DNA of 13,391 bases from Xanthomonas translucens pv. translucens DSM 18974 (lineage in GTDB: Bacteria > Pseudomonadota > Gammaproteobacteria > Xanthomonadales > Xanthomonadaceae). The stretch spans positions 1 to 13,391 of the forward strand of contig NZ_CAPJ01000026.1 in assembly GCF_000331775.1 (NCBI RefSeq). Direction: 5' to 3'. Numbering within the stretch: the first letter of the stretch is position 1; the number at the start of each line of letters is the position of its first letter. This document shows positions 1 to 11,043 of the stretch, one piece after another. Both the position numbers and the translations under genes were made by a program. The notes below the pieces were generated by a model, which saw nothing but the letters and a program-made list of their open reading frames with translations, was not told where the DNA came from and did not search any database.

Positions 1-27
1 GCGATCCGCTGGCCGGACGAGGACTGA
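1..27 (+). CDS. C-terminal tail of an unidentified upstream gene (partial)
   Basis: The first 27 bases read as AIRWPDED followed by TGA in the same frame as miaA. Only eight residues are visible, so no family can be named. It is proposed because the TGA abuts what looks like the original start of miaA, as in a tightly packed operon where stop and start overlap. In other gammaproteobacteria mutL often precedes miaA, but the eight residues do not let me claim that here. It could equally be non-coding. Confidence 0.3.
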   Translation, partial: AIRWPDED

Positions 28-63
28 TCGCCGGCCGACCGGCGCCCGCGTGCCCTCGCGCTG

Positions 64-978
64 ATGGGGCCGACCGCGTCCGGCAAGACCGCCGCGGCGA
101 TCGCCCTGGCCGAGCGCTACGGCGGCGAGATCGTCAGCGTCGATTCGGCGCTGGTGTACCGCGGCCTGAACATCGGCGCGGCCAAGCCCGACGCCGCGCA
201 ACTGGCGCGCGTGCCGCACCATCTGCTGGACCTGCGCGATCCGTGGCAGCCCTATTCGGCCGCCGAATTCGCGGTGGACGCGCGTGCCGCGCTGGATGCG
301 ATCGTCGCCCGCGGCCGCCTGCCGATCCTGGCCGGCGGCACCGGCCTGTATTTCCAGGCATTGCTGGAAGGCCTGGCGCCGATGCCGCCGGCCGATCCGC
401 AACTGCGCGCGGCGCTGGGCGCACGTGCGCAGGCCGAAGGCTGGGCGGCGCTGCACGCGCAGCTGCAGCAGGTCGATCCGCTGGCCGCGCGGCGGATCCG
501 GCCCGGCGATGCGCAGCGCATCCAGCGTGCGCTGGAAGTGTTCCAGCTCAGCGGCCGCCCGATCAGCGAGTGGCAGGCGCAGCCCGGGCCGCCGCGGCTG
601 CCGTTGCGGGTACTGAAACTGGTGCTGGCGCCGCCCGACCGCGCGCTGCTGCACCGGCGCATCGAACTGCGCTTCGACGCGATGCTGGCGCAGGGCTTCC
701 TCGACGAGGTGCGCGCGCTGCGCGCCTTGCCGGCGCTGCGCCAAGTGGCGCGGCCGCTGGAGCTGCCGGCGGTGCGCGCTGTCGGCTACCGCCAGGCCTG
801 GGAACACCTGGACGGCGCCAGCGATGCGGCGACGTTTCGCGATCGCGCGATCTTCGCTACTCGCCAGCTGGCCAAGCGCCAACTGACCTGGCTGCGCGGG
901 GAACTGGACGCGCGCTGGTTCGACCCCGAATGCGACGGCGCGCGCCTGGATGCCGCAGTAGCGGACTTTCTTCGCTGA
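64..978 (+). CDS. miaA: tRNA dimethylallyltransferase MiaA
   Basis: MiaA transfers a dimethylallyl group from DMAPP to N6 of A37 in tRNAs that read codons starting with U, which stabilises codon-anticodon pairing. Counting from ATG 64, the P-loop GPTASGKT is at residues 2-9, the substrate-binding DSA motif at 27-29 and GGTGLY at 91-96. The C-terminal part carries the family signature [15 protein letters not shown]. The frame gives 304 residues, slightly short for the family. ATG 64 is the only ATG, GTG or TTG between the upstream TGA (25-27) and the P-loop, but it has no Shine-Dalgarno and would remove the first beta strand before the P-loop. The 12 upstream codons ([12 protein letters not shown]) look like genuine MiaA N-terminus, so the true start is probably near 27 and has been lost by one inserted base (see findings). 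It is followed 119 bases later by hfq, the classical miaA-hfq-hflX order. Confidence 0.93.
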   Translation: MGPTASGKTAAAIALAERYGGEIVSVDSALVYRGLNIGAAKPDAAQLARVPHHLLDLRDPWQPYSAAEFAVDARAALDAIVARGRLPILAGGTGLYFQALLEGLAPMPPADPQLRAALGARAQAEGWAALHAQLQQVDPLAARRIRPGDAQRIQRALEVFQLSGRPISEWQAQPGPPRLPLRVLKLVLAPPDRALLHRRIELRFDAMLAQGFLDEVRALRALPALRQVARPLELPAVRAVGYRQAWEHLDGASDAATFRDRAIFATRQLAKRQLTWLRGELDARWFDPECDGARLDAAVADFLR

Positions 979-1031
979 TTTGGCTACACGCCGCGCTGTG
1001 CTGGAGCCCGCGGTTGTGTAACATCGACGGT

Positions 1032-1093
1032 CCGGGCCACGGCAGGGGAGCTGCAGTGCCGTCCCGGGCACATAAAAACAATAAACGGGAGTG
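1032..1093 (+). promoter_or_regulatory. hfq leader: hairpin plus A-rich tract and ribosome binding site
   Basis: CCGGG (1032-1036) and ACGGCA (1039-1044) pair with TGCCGT (1057-1062) and CCCGG (1063-1067), an 11-bp stem with a two-base bulge and a 12-base loop. No T run follows, so it is not a standard terminator for miaA. It is followed by the A-rich stretch CATAAAAACAATAAACGGGAG, which contains the hfq Shine-Dalgarno GGGAG. A-rich (ARN)n stretches are the kind bound by the Hfq distal face, and E. coli hfq is known to repress its own translation. Control of this leader by Hfq is inference. Confidence 0.45.
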
Positions 1094-1097
1094 AAGC

Positions 1098-1373
1098 ATG
1101 TCCAAGGGGCAATCCTTACAGGATCCTTTCCTGAACGCGCTGCGTCGCGAACGGGTGCCGGTGTCGGTGTATCTGGTCAACGGCATCAAACTGCAGGGTA
1201 CCATCGAGTCCTTCGACCAGTTCGTGGTGCTGTTGCGCAACACCGTGAGCCAGATGGTCTACAAACACGCCATTTCCACCGTGGTGCCGGCGCGCAACGT
1301 GCGCGTCGGACCGGGCGGTGGCTATGTGCAGCAGAACGAGGGTGGCAGTGCGGACGATGACGAAGCCGAGTAA
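1098..1373 (+). CDS. hfq: RNA chaperone Hfq
   Basis: Hfq is an Sm-like hexameric ring that anneals small regulatory RNAs to mRNAs and affects mRNA stability in the cytoplasm. The 91-residue product starts [13 protein letters not shown], the usual Hfq N-terminus. The Sm1 motif ([20 protein letters not shown]) lies at about residues 22-41, and the Sm2 motif ends in [10 protein letters not shown] at about 55-64, with the proximal-face KH pair. The tail after the Sm core is short and acidic (DDDEAE). ATG 1098 follows GGGAG with good spacing. It lies between miaA and hflX, with only 26 bases before hflX, so co-transcription is likely. Overlapping frames here are shadows. Confidence 0.97.
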   Translation: MSKGQSLQDPFLNALRRERVPVSVYLVNGIKLQGTIESFDQFVVLLRNTVSQMVYKHAISTVVPARNVRVGPGGGYVQQNEGGSADDDEAE

Positions 1374-1399
1374 GACGCTGTTGAAGACCGGAGCCGCGG

Positions 1400-2725
1400 G
1401 TGTTTGATCGTTCCCGCCGCGGCGAACACGCACTGCTGATCCAGCCCTATGCCGGTGGACCGTTGGAGGACGACGTGCTGGAGGAGTTCGCCGACCTGGC
1501 GCGCTCCGCCGGCGCCAGCATCGCCGCCACGCTGACCGCGCGCATCGACAAGCCCAGCCCGTCGACGCTGATCGGCAGCGGCAAGCTGGAAGAGGTCAAG
1601 GCCGCGGCCGAGGCCAGCGGCGCCGACCTGATCCTGGTCAACCATGCCTTGAGTCCGGGCCAGGAGCGCAACCTGGAAAAGTACCTGGAGCGGCGCGTGA
1701 TCGACCGCACCGGGCTGATCCTGGACATCTTCGCGCAACGCGCGCGCAGCCACGAGGGCAAGCTGCAGGTCGAGCTGGCGCAGCTGCGCCACATGGCCAC
1801 GCGGCTGATACGCGGCTGGACCCATCTAGAGCGCCAGCGCGGCGGTTCGATCGGCCTGCGCGGCCCCGGCGAAACCCAGCTGGAAACCGACCGACGGTTG
1901 CTGCAGAAGCGGGTCGAACAGTTGCAGAAGCGGCTGGAAAAGGTCGAGGTGCAGCACACCCAGATGCGCCGTGCGCGGGTGCGCAGCGAACTGCCGCGGA
2001 TCGCGGTGGTCGGCTATACCAATGCCGGCAAATCGACCCTGTTCAATGCCTTGACCGGCGCCGAGGCCTATGCCGCGGACCAACTGTTCGCGACGCTGGA
2101 CCCGACCGTGCGCCGCATCGCGCTGCCCGGTGGCAATGCGATGCTTGCCGACACCGTCGGCTTCGTGCGCAACCTGCCGCACGAACTGGTCGCCGCGTTC
2201 CGCTCGACCCTGTCCGAGGCGCGCGAAGCCGACTTCCTGCTGCACGTGGTCGATGCTGCCGATCCGCTGCGCGAAGAGCGCATCGCCCAGGTTGACGAGG
2301 TATTGCACGCGGTCGGCGCCGGCGATCTGCCGCAGCTGCTGGTGTTCAACAAGATCGACCGCATCGAAGGCGCCGACGTGCGCCACGATGCGCAGGACGG
2401 CGTGCCGGATGAGGCGCGCCGCGAGCGGGTGTGGATCTCGGCGCGCGACGAACGCGGCCTCGACCTGCTGCAGGGCGTGCTCGGCCAGCGTCTGGGACTG
2501 CAGCACGTGCAGGGCAGCCTGCGCCTGCCGCCCAGCGCCGGGCGCCTGCGCTCGCAGCTGCACCAACTGCAGGTGATCCGCAGCGAGCAGGCCGACGAAG
2601 ACGGTTGGCTGCTGCAGGTGGACATCCCGATCACCGAGGCCGAACGCCTGGCCGCCAGCGCCGACGGCGCGCCGATCCGCGCGCTGCTGCCGCCGCGCGA
2701 GGAAGAGGAGTGGCAACGGCGTTAG
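1400..2725 (+). CDS. hflX: ribosome-associated GTPase HflX
   Basis: HflX is a translational GTPase of the Obg-HflX superfamily that binds the 50S subunit and splits or rescues stalled ribosomes under stress. The 441-residue protein has the N-terminal HflX domain (about 1-110) and a helical linker rich in Arg, Gln and Glu (about 120-195). The GTPase domain follows: G1 GYTNAGKST at 205-213, G3 DTVGF at 251-255, G4 NKID at 317-320, and G5 SAR near 346-348. A C-terminal domain ends in a Glu-rich tail. The start is GTG 1400, preceded six bases earlier by GGAG (1390-1393). It follows hfq by 26 bases, the conserved hfq-hflX pair. In E. coli hflK and hflC come next; here a REP element and pncC follow, so the operon probably ends at hflX. 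Confidence 0.96.
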   Translation: MFDRSRRGEHALLIQPYAGGPLEDDVLEEFADLARSAGASIAATLTARIDKPSPSTLIGSGKLEEVKAAAEASGADLILVNHALSPGQERNLEKYLERRVIDRTGLILDIFAQRARSHEGKLQVELAQLRHMATRLIRGWTHLERQRGGSIGLRGPGETQLETDRRLLQKRVEQLQKRLEKVEVQHTQMRRARVRSELPRIAVVGYTNAGKSTLFNALTGAEAYAADQLFATLDPTVRRIALPGGNAMLADTVGFVRNLPHELVAAFRSTLSEAREADFLLHVVDAADPLREERIAQVDEVLHAVGAGDLPQLLVFNKIDRIEGADVRHDAQDGVPDEARRERVWISARDERGLDLLQGVLGQRLGLQHVQGSLRLPPSAGRLRSQLHQLQVIRSEQADEDGWLLQVDIPITEAERLAASADGAPIRALLPPREEEEWQRR

Positions 2726-3085
2726 CTGCCGCGTGCGATGACGCTGTCGCCACCTTCGCCTGGGTGCATCTTCGACTCCGGCGTTTACAGCCTGCGCAAA
2801 TTCTGTAGGAGCGGCTTCAGCCGCGACGGGCGTTACCGGTATGGCATGTCGCGGCTGAAGCCGCTCCTACAGTGACGTCATCTCAATCAGCAAGTCGCTG
2901 TTGTGTTTCGTTGCGGCGCGAAGGCAATACTGGTGCAGCCATGCCAGCGAAGATATATCTGACGCACCAGCACAGCCACCCCGCTTGCACCACCATCGCT
3001 GAAGCCACGCCTCGCCCCACGCCGCGCAAGCGCGACAGCTGTGGCGAATTGGGCTACAAAGCGCATTGGTTTCCCGAGCAGCGCC
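2726..3085. other. gene-free interval hflX-pncC
   Basis: This 360-base gap holds the REP doublet at 2803-2872 and otherwise nothing I can assign. Open frames across it are short, lack ribosome binding sites and do not resemble known proteins. A TGACGTCA palindrome (2873-2880) abuts the REP doublet. A promoter for pncC must lie within 2873-3085, but I see no convincing -35/-10 pair. Confidence 0.6.
2803..2872. repeat. REP doublet (perfect 25-bp inverted repeat)
   Basis: The left arm (2803-2827, beginning CTGTAGGAGCGGCTTCAGCC) is the exact reverse complement of the right arm (2848-2872), with a 20-base spacer. Each arm contains the GTAG tetranucleotide followed by a small GC-rich palindrome (GCGGCTTCAGCCGC), the hallmark of repetitive extragenic palindromes in xanthomonads and pseudomonads. 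Such units are mobilised by RAYT (REP-associated tyrosine) transposases, none of which is in this window. Transcribed, the pair would form a very stable hairpin 78 bases after the hflX stop, so it may also protect or end the hflX transcript, although no T run follows. Confidence 0.85.
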
Positions 3086-3580
3086 ATGACCGTCCCTACC
3101 GATCCGCAACTCCTTCAACTCGCCACTGCGCTCAGCGACCAGTTGCGCACCACGCGCGAGCGCCTGGTCACCGCCGAGAGCTGCAGCGGCGGCTGGATCG
3201 CCAAGGCGATGACCGACATCGCCGGCTCCTCGGACTGGTTCGACTGCGGCATGGTCGCCTACAGCTACGAAGCCAAGCAGGCGTTGCTCGGGGTGCGTCC
3301 GCAGACCCTGGAGCAGCATGGCGCGGTCAGCCGCGAGACGGTGATCGAGATGGTGTCCGGCGCATTGGTCAATTCCGGTGCCAGCATCGCGGTGGCGGTG
3401 ACCGGCATCGCCGGCCCCGGTGGCGGTTCCGCCGACAAGCCGGTCGGTACCGTGTGGGTCGGCTGGAAGCGGCGCGGCGGCTATGCCAGCGCACAGCTGT
3501 TCACCTTCGACGGCGACCGCGACGCGGTGCGCCGGCAGACCGTGGCCGCGGCGTTGCACGGACTCGGCGCGCTGCTGTGA
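3086..3580 (+). CDS. pncC: nicotinamide-nucleotide amidohydrolase PncC (CinA C-terminal domain family)
   Basis: This family deamidates nicotinamide mononucleotide to nicotinic acid mononucleotide in NAD recycling. The 164-residue protein is the stand-alone CinA C-terminal domain, without the N-terminal molybdopterin-binding-like part of full CinA. Visible motifs are TAESCSGG at residues 29-36, the YSYEAKQALLGV segment with the conserved Tyr and Lys, and the glycine-rich TGIAGPGGGS at 106-115. ATG 3086 gives the usual family length. An alternative GTG at 3041 would add 15 unrelated residues and has no better ribosome site. CinA-type genes lie near recA in many bacteria, which fits lexA-recA following ubiB here. 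Many databases would simply call it CinA family protein. Confidence 0.9.
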   Translation: MTVPTDPQLLQLATALSDQLRTTRERLVTAESCSGGWIAKAMTDIAGSSDWFDCGMVAYSYEAKQALLGVRPQTLEQHGAVSRETVIEMVSGALVNSGASIAVAVTGIAGPGGGSADKPVGTVWVGWKRRGGYASAQLFTFDGDRDAVRRQTVAAALHGLGALL

Positions 3581-3597
3581 ACACTCTCGAGCGCTAG

Positions 3598-5286
3598 ATG
3601 GCGACCGCGATGTGGGAGGCGCTGAGCACGGTCCGCGACTTGGGGCGCTTGCAGGAAATCGCCTCGGTGCTGATCCGCTACGGCTTCGGCGACGTGGTCC
3701 GCCGTATCGGCATGGCCGAGGTGCTGGAACGCGCCGGGCGCCTGCTGCACTGGCATAACGCCGAAGAAATGCTGCGCATGTCGGCGCCGCAGCGGGTGCG
3801 GCGCGCGCTGCAGGATCTCGGCCCGACCTTCGTCAAGCTCGGCCAGGTGCTGGCCACGCGCGTGGACCTGCTGCCGCCGGAGTGGATCGACGAACTGGGC
3901 GAACTGCAGAACGCGGCGCCGGCGCTGCCCTACGAACAGATCCTGCCGCAACTGATCGAGGCGTTGGGCGAGGCACCGTCGGCGATCTTTGCCCAGGTCG
4001 AGCAAGCGCCGCTGGCCGCCGCCTCGCTGGCGCAGACCCATCGCGCCTGGCTGCACGACGGCACCCCGGTAGTGATGAAGGTGCGCCGCCCCGGCATCCG
4101 CGACGTGATCGAGGCCGACCTGCGGCTGCTGGCCCGTCTCGCCGAGATCGTCGAGGCGCGCGCGGTCGACCTCAAGCGCTACCACCCGGCGGAGGTGGTG
4201 CACCAGTTCACCGTGTCGCTGCGGCGTGAGCTGGATTTCGCCGGCGAGTGCCGCAACGCCGAGCGCATCGCGGCCAATTTCCAGGGCCACGACGAGATCC
4301 TGATCCCGCGCATGCACTGGCAATGGACCTGCGAAACCCTCAACGTGCAGGACTTCGTCTCCGGTATCGGCGGGCGCGACTTGGCAGGCGTGGATGCCGC
4401 CGGCCTGGACCGCCGCCAGCTGGCCCGCGTCGGTGCCGAGATCGTGCTGAAGATGGTGCTCGAGGACGGCTGTTTCCACGCCGATCCGCATCCGGGCAAC
4501 ATCTTCTACCTGCCAGGCGAGCGCATCGCGGTGATCGATTTCGGCATGGTCGGGCGCATCTCCGAGCAGCGCCGTTACCAGGTCGTGCAGCTGCTGCACG
4601 GCCTGGTCACGCAGGAAGCCGAAGCGGTCACCGACGTGCTGCTGGAATGGACCGACGGCGATGCGGAGATCGACGAGGCGCGGCTGCAGCTGGAGATCAC
4701 CGGTTTCGTTGATCAGTACCGCGGCGTGCCGTTGAAGGAGTTACGGGTCGGCGCGATGCTCGGCGACGTCACCGCGATCCTGCGCCAGCACGCGCTGGCG
4801 CTGCCGGCCGATCTGGCGCTGATGATCAAGACCTTCCTGATCCTGGAAGGGGTAGGGCGCCAGCTCGATCCGGATTTCGACATGGCCGGTGCCGCGGCCC
4901 CTTACCTGGAGCGGGTGATGCTGCAGCGCTTCGCCCCGCGGGCGATGGCCAAGCGCGGTCGGCGCACCATGCTCGGCGCGCTGGAACTGCTCGGCGACCT
5001 GCCGCGCGACACCCGCCGGCTGCTACAGGCGGCGCGGCGCGGACGGCTGCAACTCAACGTCGAGACGACGTCGCTGAAGGGCTTCGGCGACCAGGTCAAC
5101 CGCGCCGCGAATCGGTTGACCATGGGCATCGTCACCGCGGCGCTGATCATCGGTTCCTCGATCGTGATGAACAGCGTTGGCGGCGTCTCCAGTCGCTGGC
5201 TGCTGGCGATCGGCGTGGGCGGCTTCATCGGCGCGGCGCTGTCGGGCGTGTGGATCCTGATCTCGATCTGGCGCAGCGGCCGCTGA
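3598..5286 (+). CDS. ubiB: ABC1/AarF/UbiB family atypical kinase
   Basis: This family is linked to ubiquinone biosynthesis; UbiB acts as an ATPase or atypical kinase at the inner membrane. The 562-residue protein shows the ABC1 hallmarks: the KxGQ motif KLGQ at 80-83, the Ala-rich loop AAAS at 140-143 replacing the normal Gly-rich loop, ATP-binding Lys161 in VVMKVRRPG, the catalytic-loop HADPHPGN at 294-301, and DFG at 314-316. Two hydrophobic segments at about 508-526 and 534-558 anchor the C-terminus, as in UbiB. Its start lies 17 bases after the pncC stop, so the two may be co-transcribed. No strong Shine-Dalgarno precedes ATG 3598, and ATG 3610 is a possible alternative. It is not next to ubiE/ubiJ as in E. 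coli, so it could be a UbiB paralogue; the family is certain, the exact role less so. Confidence 0.88.
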   Translation: MATAMWEALSTVRDLGRLQEIASVLIRYGFGDVVRRIGMAEVLERAGRLLHWHNAEEMLRMSAPQRVRRALQDLGPTFVKLGQVLATRVDLLPPEWIDELGELQNAAPALPYEQILPQLIEALGEAPSAIFAQVEQAPLAAASLAQTHRAWLHDGTPVVMKVRRPGIRDVIEADLRLLARLAEIVEARAVDLKRYHPAEVVHQFTVSLRRELDFAGECRNAERIAANFQGHDEILIPRMHWQWTCETLNVQDFVSGIGGRDLAGVDAAGLDRRQLARVGAEIVLKMVLEDGCFHADPHPGNIFYLPGERIAVIDFGMVGRISEQRRYQVVQLLHGLVTQEAEAVTDVLLEWTDGDAEIDEARLQLEITGFVDQYRGVPLKELRVGAMLGDVTAILRQHALALPADLALMIKTFLILEGVGRQLDPDFDMAGAAAPYLERVMLQRFAPRAMAKRGRRTMLGALELLGDLPRDTRRLLQAARRGRLQLNVETTSLKGFGDQVNRAANRLTMGIVTAALIIGSSIVMNSVGGVSSRWLLAIGVGGFIGAALSGVWILISIWRSGR

Positions 5287-5400
5287 GCGGAACGGTTGTC
5301 GCGGCTGGCGATGTCCGGTGTGCGGGCGCTTGGTGACCAGGCCCGCGTGGGCGTCGCGGTCCGCGGAACGGCAGCCATCCTTGATGGGATCACGCAGTGG

Positions 5401-5437
5401 TTGCCCATTTCCGTTTTTAGTAGTATTACTACTAACC
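5401..5437 (+). promoter_or_regulatory. putative lexA promoter, possibly leaderless
   Basis: TTGCCC (5401-5406) and TATTAC (5424-5429), separated by 17 bases, form a plausible -35/-10 pair. The expected transcription start falls at about 5436-5438, on or next to the lexA ATG (5438). No Shine-Dalgarno exists upstream of that ATG because the operator occupies the space. This is inference from spacing; the alternative -10 TAGTAT (5421-5426) would give a poor 14-base spacer. Confidence 0.5.
5417..5435. promoter_or_regulatory. LexA operator (SOS box) of lexA
   Basis: TTAGTAGTATTACTACTAA is a perfect palindrome of two 9-base arms around a central T. It fits the xanthomonad/Xylella LexA consensus TTAG-N6-TACTA, not the CTG-N10-CAG box of E. 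coli. It overlaps the putative -10 and ends two bases before the lexA start codon, so bound LexA would block RNA polymerase: classical autorepression. Confidence 0.93.
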
Positions 5438-6073
5438 ATGGAACTGACCGAAACCCAGCAAGCGATCCTCGACCTGATCGCCGAGCGTATCGAGCACGAT
5501 GGCGCACCGCCGTCGCAGACCGAGATCGCCCGTGCCTTCGGCTTCAAGGGCGTGCGTGCCGCGCAATACCACCTGGAAGCCCTGGAGCAGGCTGGCGCCA
5601 TCCGTCGCGTGCCGGGCCAGGCACGCGGCATCCGCCTGGTGGCCGGCGCGGCCGTACCGGCGCCGGCGCCGCAGGTGGACAGCGCCGACATCCTGCGCCT
5701 GCCGGTGCTGGGGCGGGTCGCTGCCGGCCTGCCGATCGGCGCGGACATCGGTTCGGACGATTTCGTGGTGCTGGACCGGGTGTTCTTCTCGCCGGCACCG
5801 GACTACCTGCTGAAGGTGCAGGGCGACTCGATGCGCGACGAAGGCATCTTCGACGGCGACCTGATCGGCGTGCATCGCACCCGCGACGCCCGTTCCGGGC
5901 AGATCGTGGTGGCGCGGATCGACGAGGAGATTACGGTCAAGCTGCTGAAGATCGGCAAGGACCGCATCCGCCTGCTGCCGCGCAACCCGGACTACGCGCC
6001 GATCGAAGTGCTGCCGGACCAGGATTTCGCCATCGAAGGCCTGTACTGCGGCCTGCTGCGCCCCAATCGTTGA
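5438..6073 (+). CDS. lexA: SOS-response repressor LexA (self-cleaving)
   Basis: LexA represses SOS genes and cleaves itself when stimulated by RecA-ssDNA filaments. The 211-residue protein has an N-terminal winged helix-turn-helix (about 28-50, TEIARAFGFKGVRAAQYHLE). This recognition helix, unlike that of E. coli, goes with the TTAG-N6-TACTA operator. The peptidase domain has the Ala96-Gly97 cleavage site in VAAGLPIGA, catalytic Ser131 in QGDSM and Lys168 in EITVKLL. ATG 5438 is chosen because the operator lies directly upstream and the MELTETQQAIL start matches known LexA N-termini. An in-frame extension back to 5318 would read through the operator and is rejected. Xanthomonads may have two lexA genes; this one, next to recA, is the LexA1 type. 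It is followed 184 bases later by recA. Confidence 0.97.
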   Translation: MELTETQQAILDLIAERIEHDGAPPSQTEIARAFGFKGVRAAQYHLEALEQAGAIRRVPGQARGIRLVAGAAVPAPAPQVDSADILRLPVLGRVAAGLPIGADIGSDDFVVLDRVFFSPAPDYLLKVQGDSMRDEGIFDGDLIGVHRTRDARSGQIVVARIDEEITVKLLKIGKDRIRLLPRNPDYAPIEVLPDQDFAIEGLYCGLLRPNR

Positions 6074-6257
6074 TTTGGATATTGCACTACACCGCGGGCC
6101 GGATTTTCCCGACCCGCACCATCGCTGTTCGCCGCTGCTGTAGACCTGCCCGGACGAATTATTTTTTCTTTGCCCCGCACTGTCTCAGTCCGTGCGATAC
6201 CTGGCCGCTAAATTGAACCTACCCCGCAAATCACCCTCACCTCCGAAGGACACCAAA
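6074..6257 (+). promoter_or_regulatory. lexA-recA intergenic region with recA ribosome site
   Basis: An imperfect hairpin, GCGGG (6094-6098) with CCCGC (6113-6117) plus inner CGG/CCG, may weakly end lexA transcription. A T-rich patch lies at 6160-6171 (ATTATTTTTTCTTT). TTGCCC at 6170-6175 could be a -35 but no good -10 lies 16-18 bases downstream, so I do not assign a promoter. AAGGA (6246-6250) is the recA Shine-Dalgarno, seven bases before the ATG. No copy of the TTAG-N6-TACTA operator is visible. Confidence 0.45.
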
Positions 6258-7307
<1,050 letters not shown>

Positions 7308-7314
7308 TGGTCTT

Positions 7315-7360
7315 CTGCCGGGGGAGCGGTGGAGTCAGTGCCGCTCGTCTCCCTCGGCAG
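7315..7360 (+). terminator. recA-recX intergenic hairpin (weak terminator or attenuator)
   Basis: CTGCCG (7315-7320) pairs with CGGCAG (7355-7360), and GAGCGG (7324-7329) with CCGCTC (7341-7346), giving a two-part stem around an 11-base loop. Only TCTT follows, not a long T run, so termination is likely partial. In E. coli a leaky terminator between recA and recX keeps RecX low relative to RecA; the same role here is inference. Confidence 0.55.
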
Positions 7361-7427
7361 TCTTGAGCAAGCCAGGAGGGCAGGTGCCAGGGACGGCACA
7401 TCGACGATCGTGGCGGGGTGAGCCTGC

Positions 7428-10679
<3,252 letters not shown>

Positions 10680-10688
10680 ACACGAACT

Positions 10689-10713
10689 CGCGCCGCCTTG
10701 CTGGCAGGGCGCG
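10689..10713 (+). terminator. weak hairpin after alaS
   Basis: CGCGCC (10689-10694) pairs with GGCGCG (10708-10713), with an inner GCC/GGC pairing, starting ten bases after the alaS stop and followed by GCTTCCCTT. The T content after the stem is poor, so it is at best a weak terminator or a GC-rich coincidence. Confidence 0.3.
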
Positions 10714-10770
10714 GCTTCCCTTAACATCGATCTTCTTTTGTTCCCTTTCGTGATGGGGCGGCCCATGTCG

Positions 10771-10807
10771 GGACGCCGTACCAGTGGGAATTACCGGTTC
10801 CCTGGAG
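10771..10807 (+). promoter_or_regulatory. csrA leader with GGA motifs and ribosome-site hairpin
   Basis: Three GGA motifs lie upstream of csrA at 10771-10773, 10787-10789 and 10804-10806, the last being part of the Shine-Dalgarno GGAG (10804-10807). CCAG (10781-10784) and GGAA (10787-10790) can pair with TTCC (10798-10801) and CTGG (10802-10805), an 8-bp stem with a two-base bulge that covers half of the Shine-Dalgarno. CsrA/RsmA binds GGA motifs and represses its own translation in E. coli. Autoregulation here is inferred from this layout. Confidence 0.45.
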
Positions 10808-10817
10808 AATTTTAAAA

Positions 10818-11030
10818 ATGTTGATCCTGACTCGCCGGGTAGGCGAAACCTTGATGATCGGCGATTTGGTCACCGTGACAGTGCTCGGGGTCAAGGGCAA
10901 TCAAGTGCGTATTGGTATCACCGCACCGAAGGACGTCCCGGTGCATCGCGAAGAAATCTATCAGCGCATCCAGCGTGGCGACGAGCCGACGTCGCATGGC
11001 GGCGGCCATGACGATCAATCTTCTGATTGA
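10818..11030 (+). CDS. csrA: carbon storage regulator CsrA/RsmA
   Basis: CsrA is a dimeric RNA-binding protein that blocks or stabilises mRNAs at GGA motifs. In xanthomonads the RsmA name is used, and the protein controls virulence, motility and biofilm. The 70-residue product has the full core ([20 protein letters not shown], then [20 protein letters not shown] with the conserved RNA-binding Arg of VHREEIY). A short polar tail follows ([17 protein letters not shown]). The Shine-Dalgarno GGAG lies ten bases before ATG 10818. The stop codon sits in a 7-bp hairpin (ATCAATC 11014-11020 with GATTGAT 11025-11031) without a T run. The alaS-csrA-tRNA-Ser order is common in gammaproteobacteria. Confidence 0.97.
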   Translation: MLILTRRVGETLMIGDLVTVTVLGVKGNQVRIGITAPKDVPVHREEIYQRIQRGDEPTSHGGGHDDQSSD

Positions 11031-11043
11031 TGCGTCGAAAGGG

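Noticed and set aside
243..1094. A 283-codon + strand frame overlapping miaA and the hfq leader
   Set aside because: Ala/Arg-rich shadow of miaA in another frame, without a ribosome site or family resemblance.
5318..5437. In-frame N-terminal extension of lexA by 40 codons
   Set aside because: It would translate through the promoter and LexA operator. Known LexA proteins begin at the MELTETQQ-like start.
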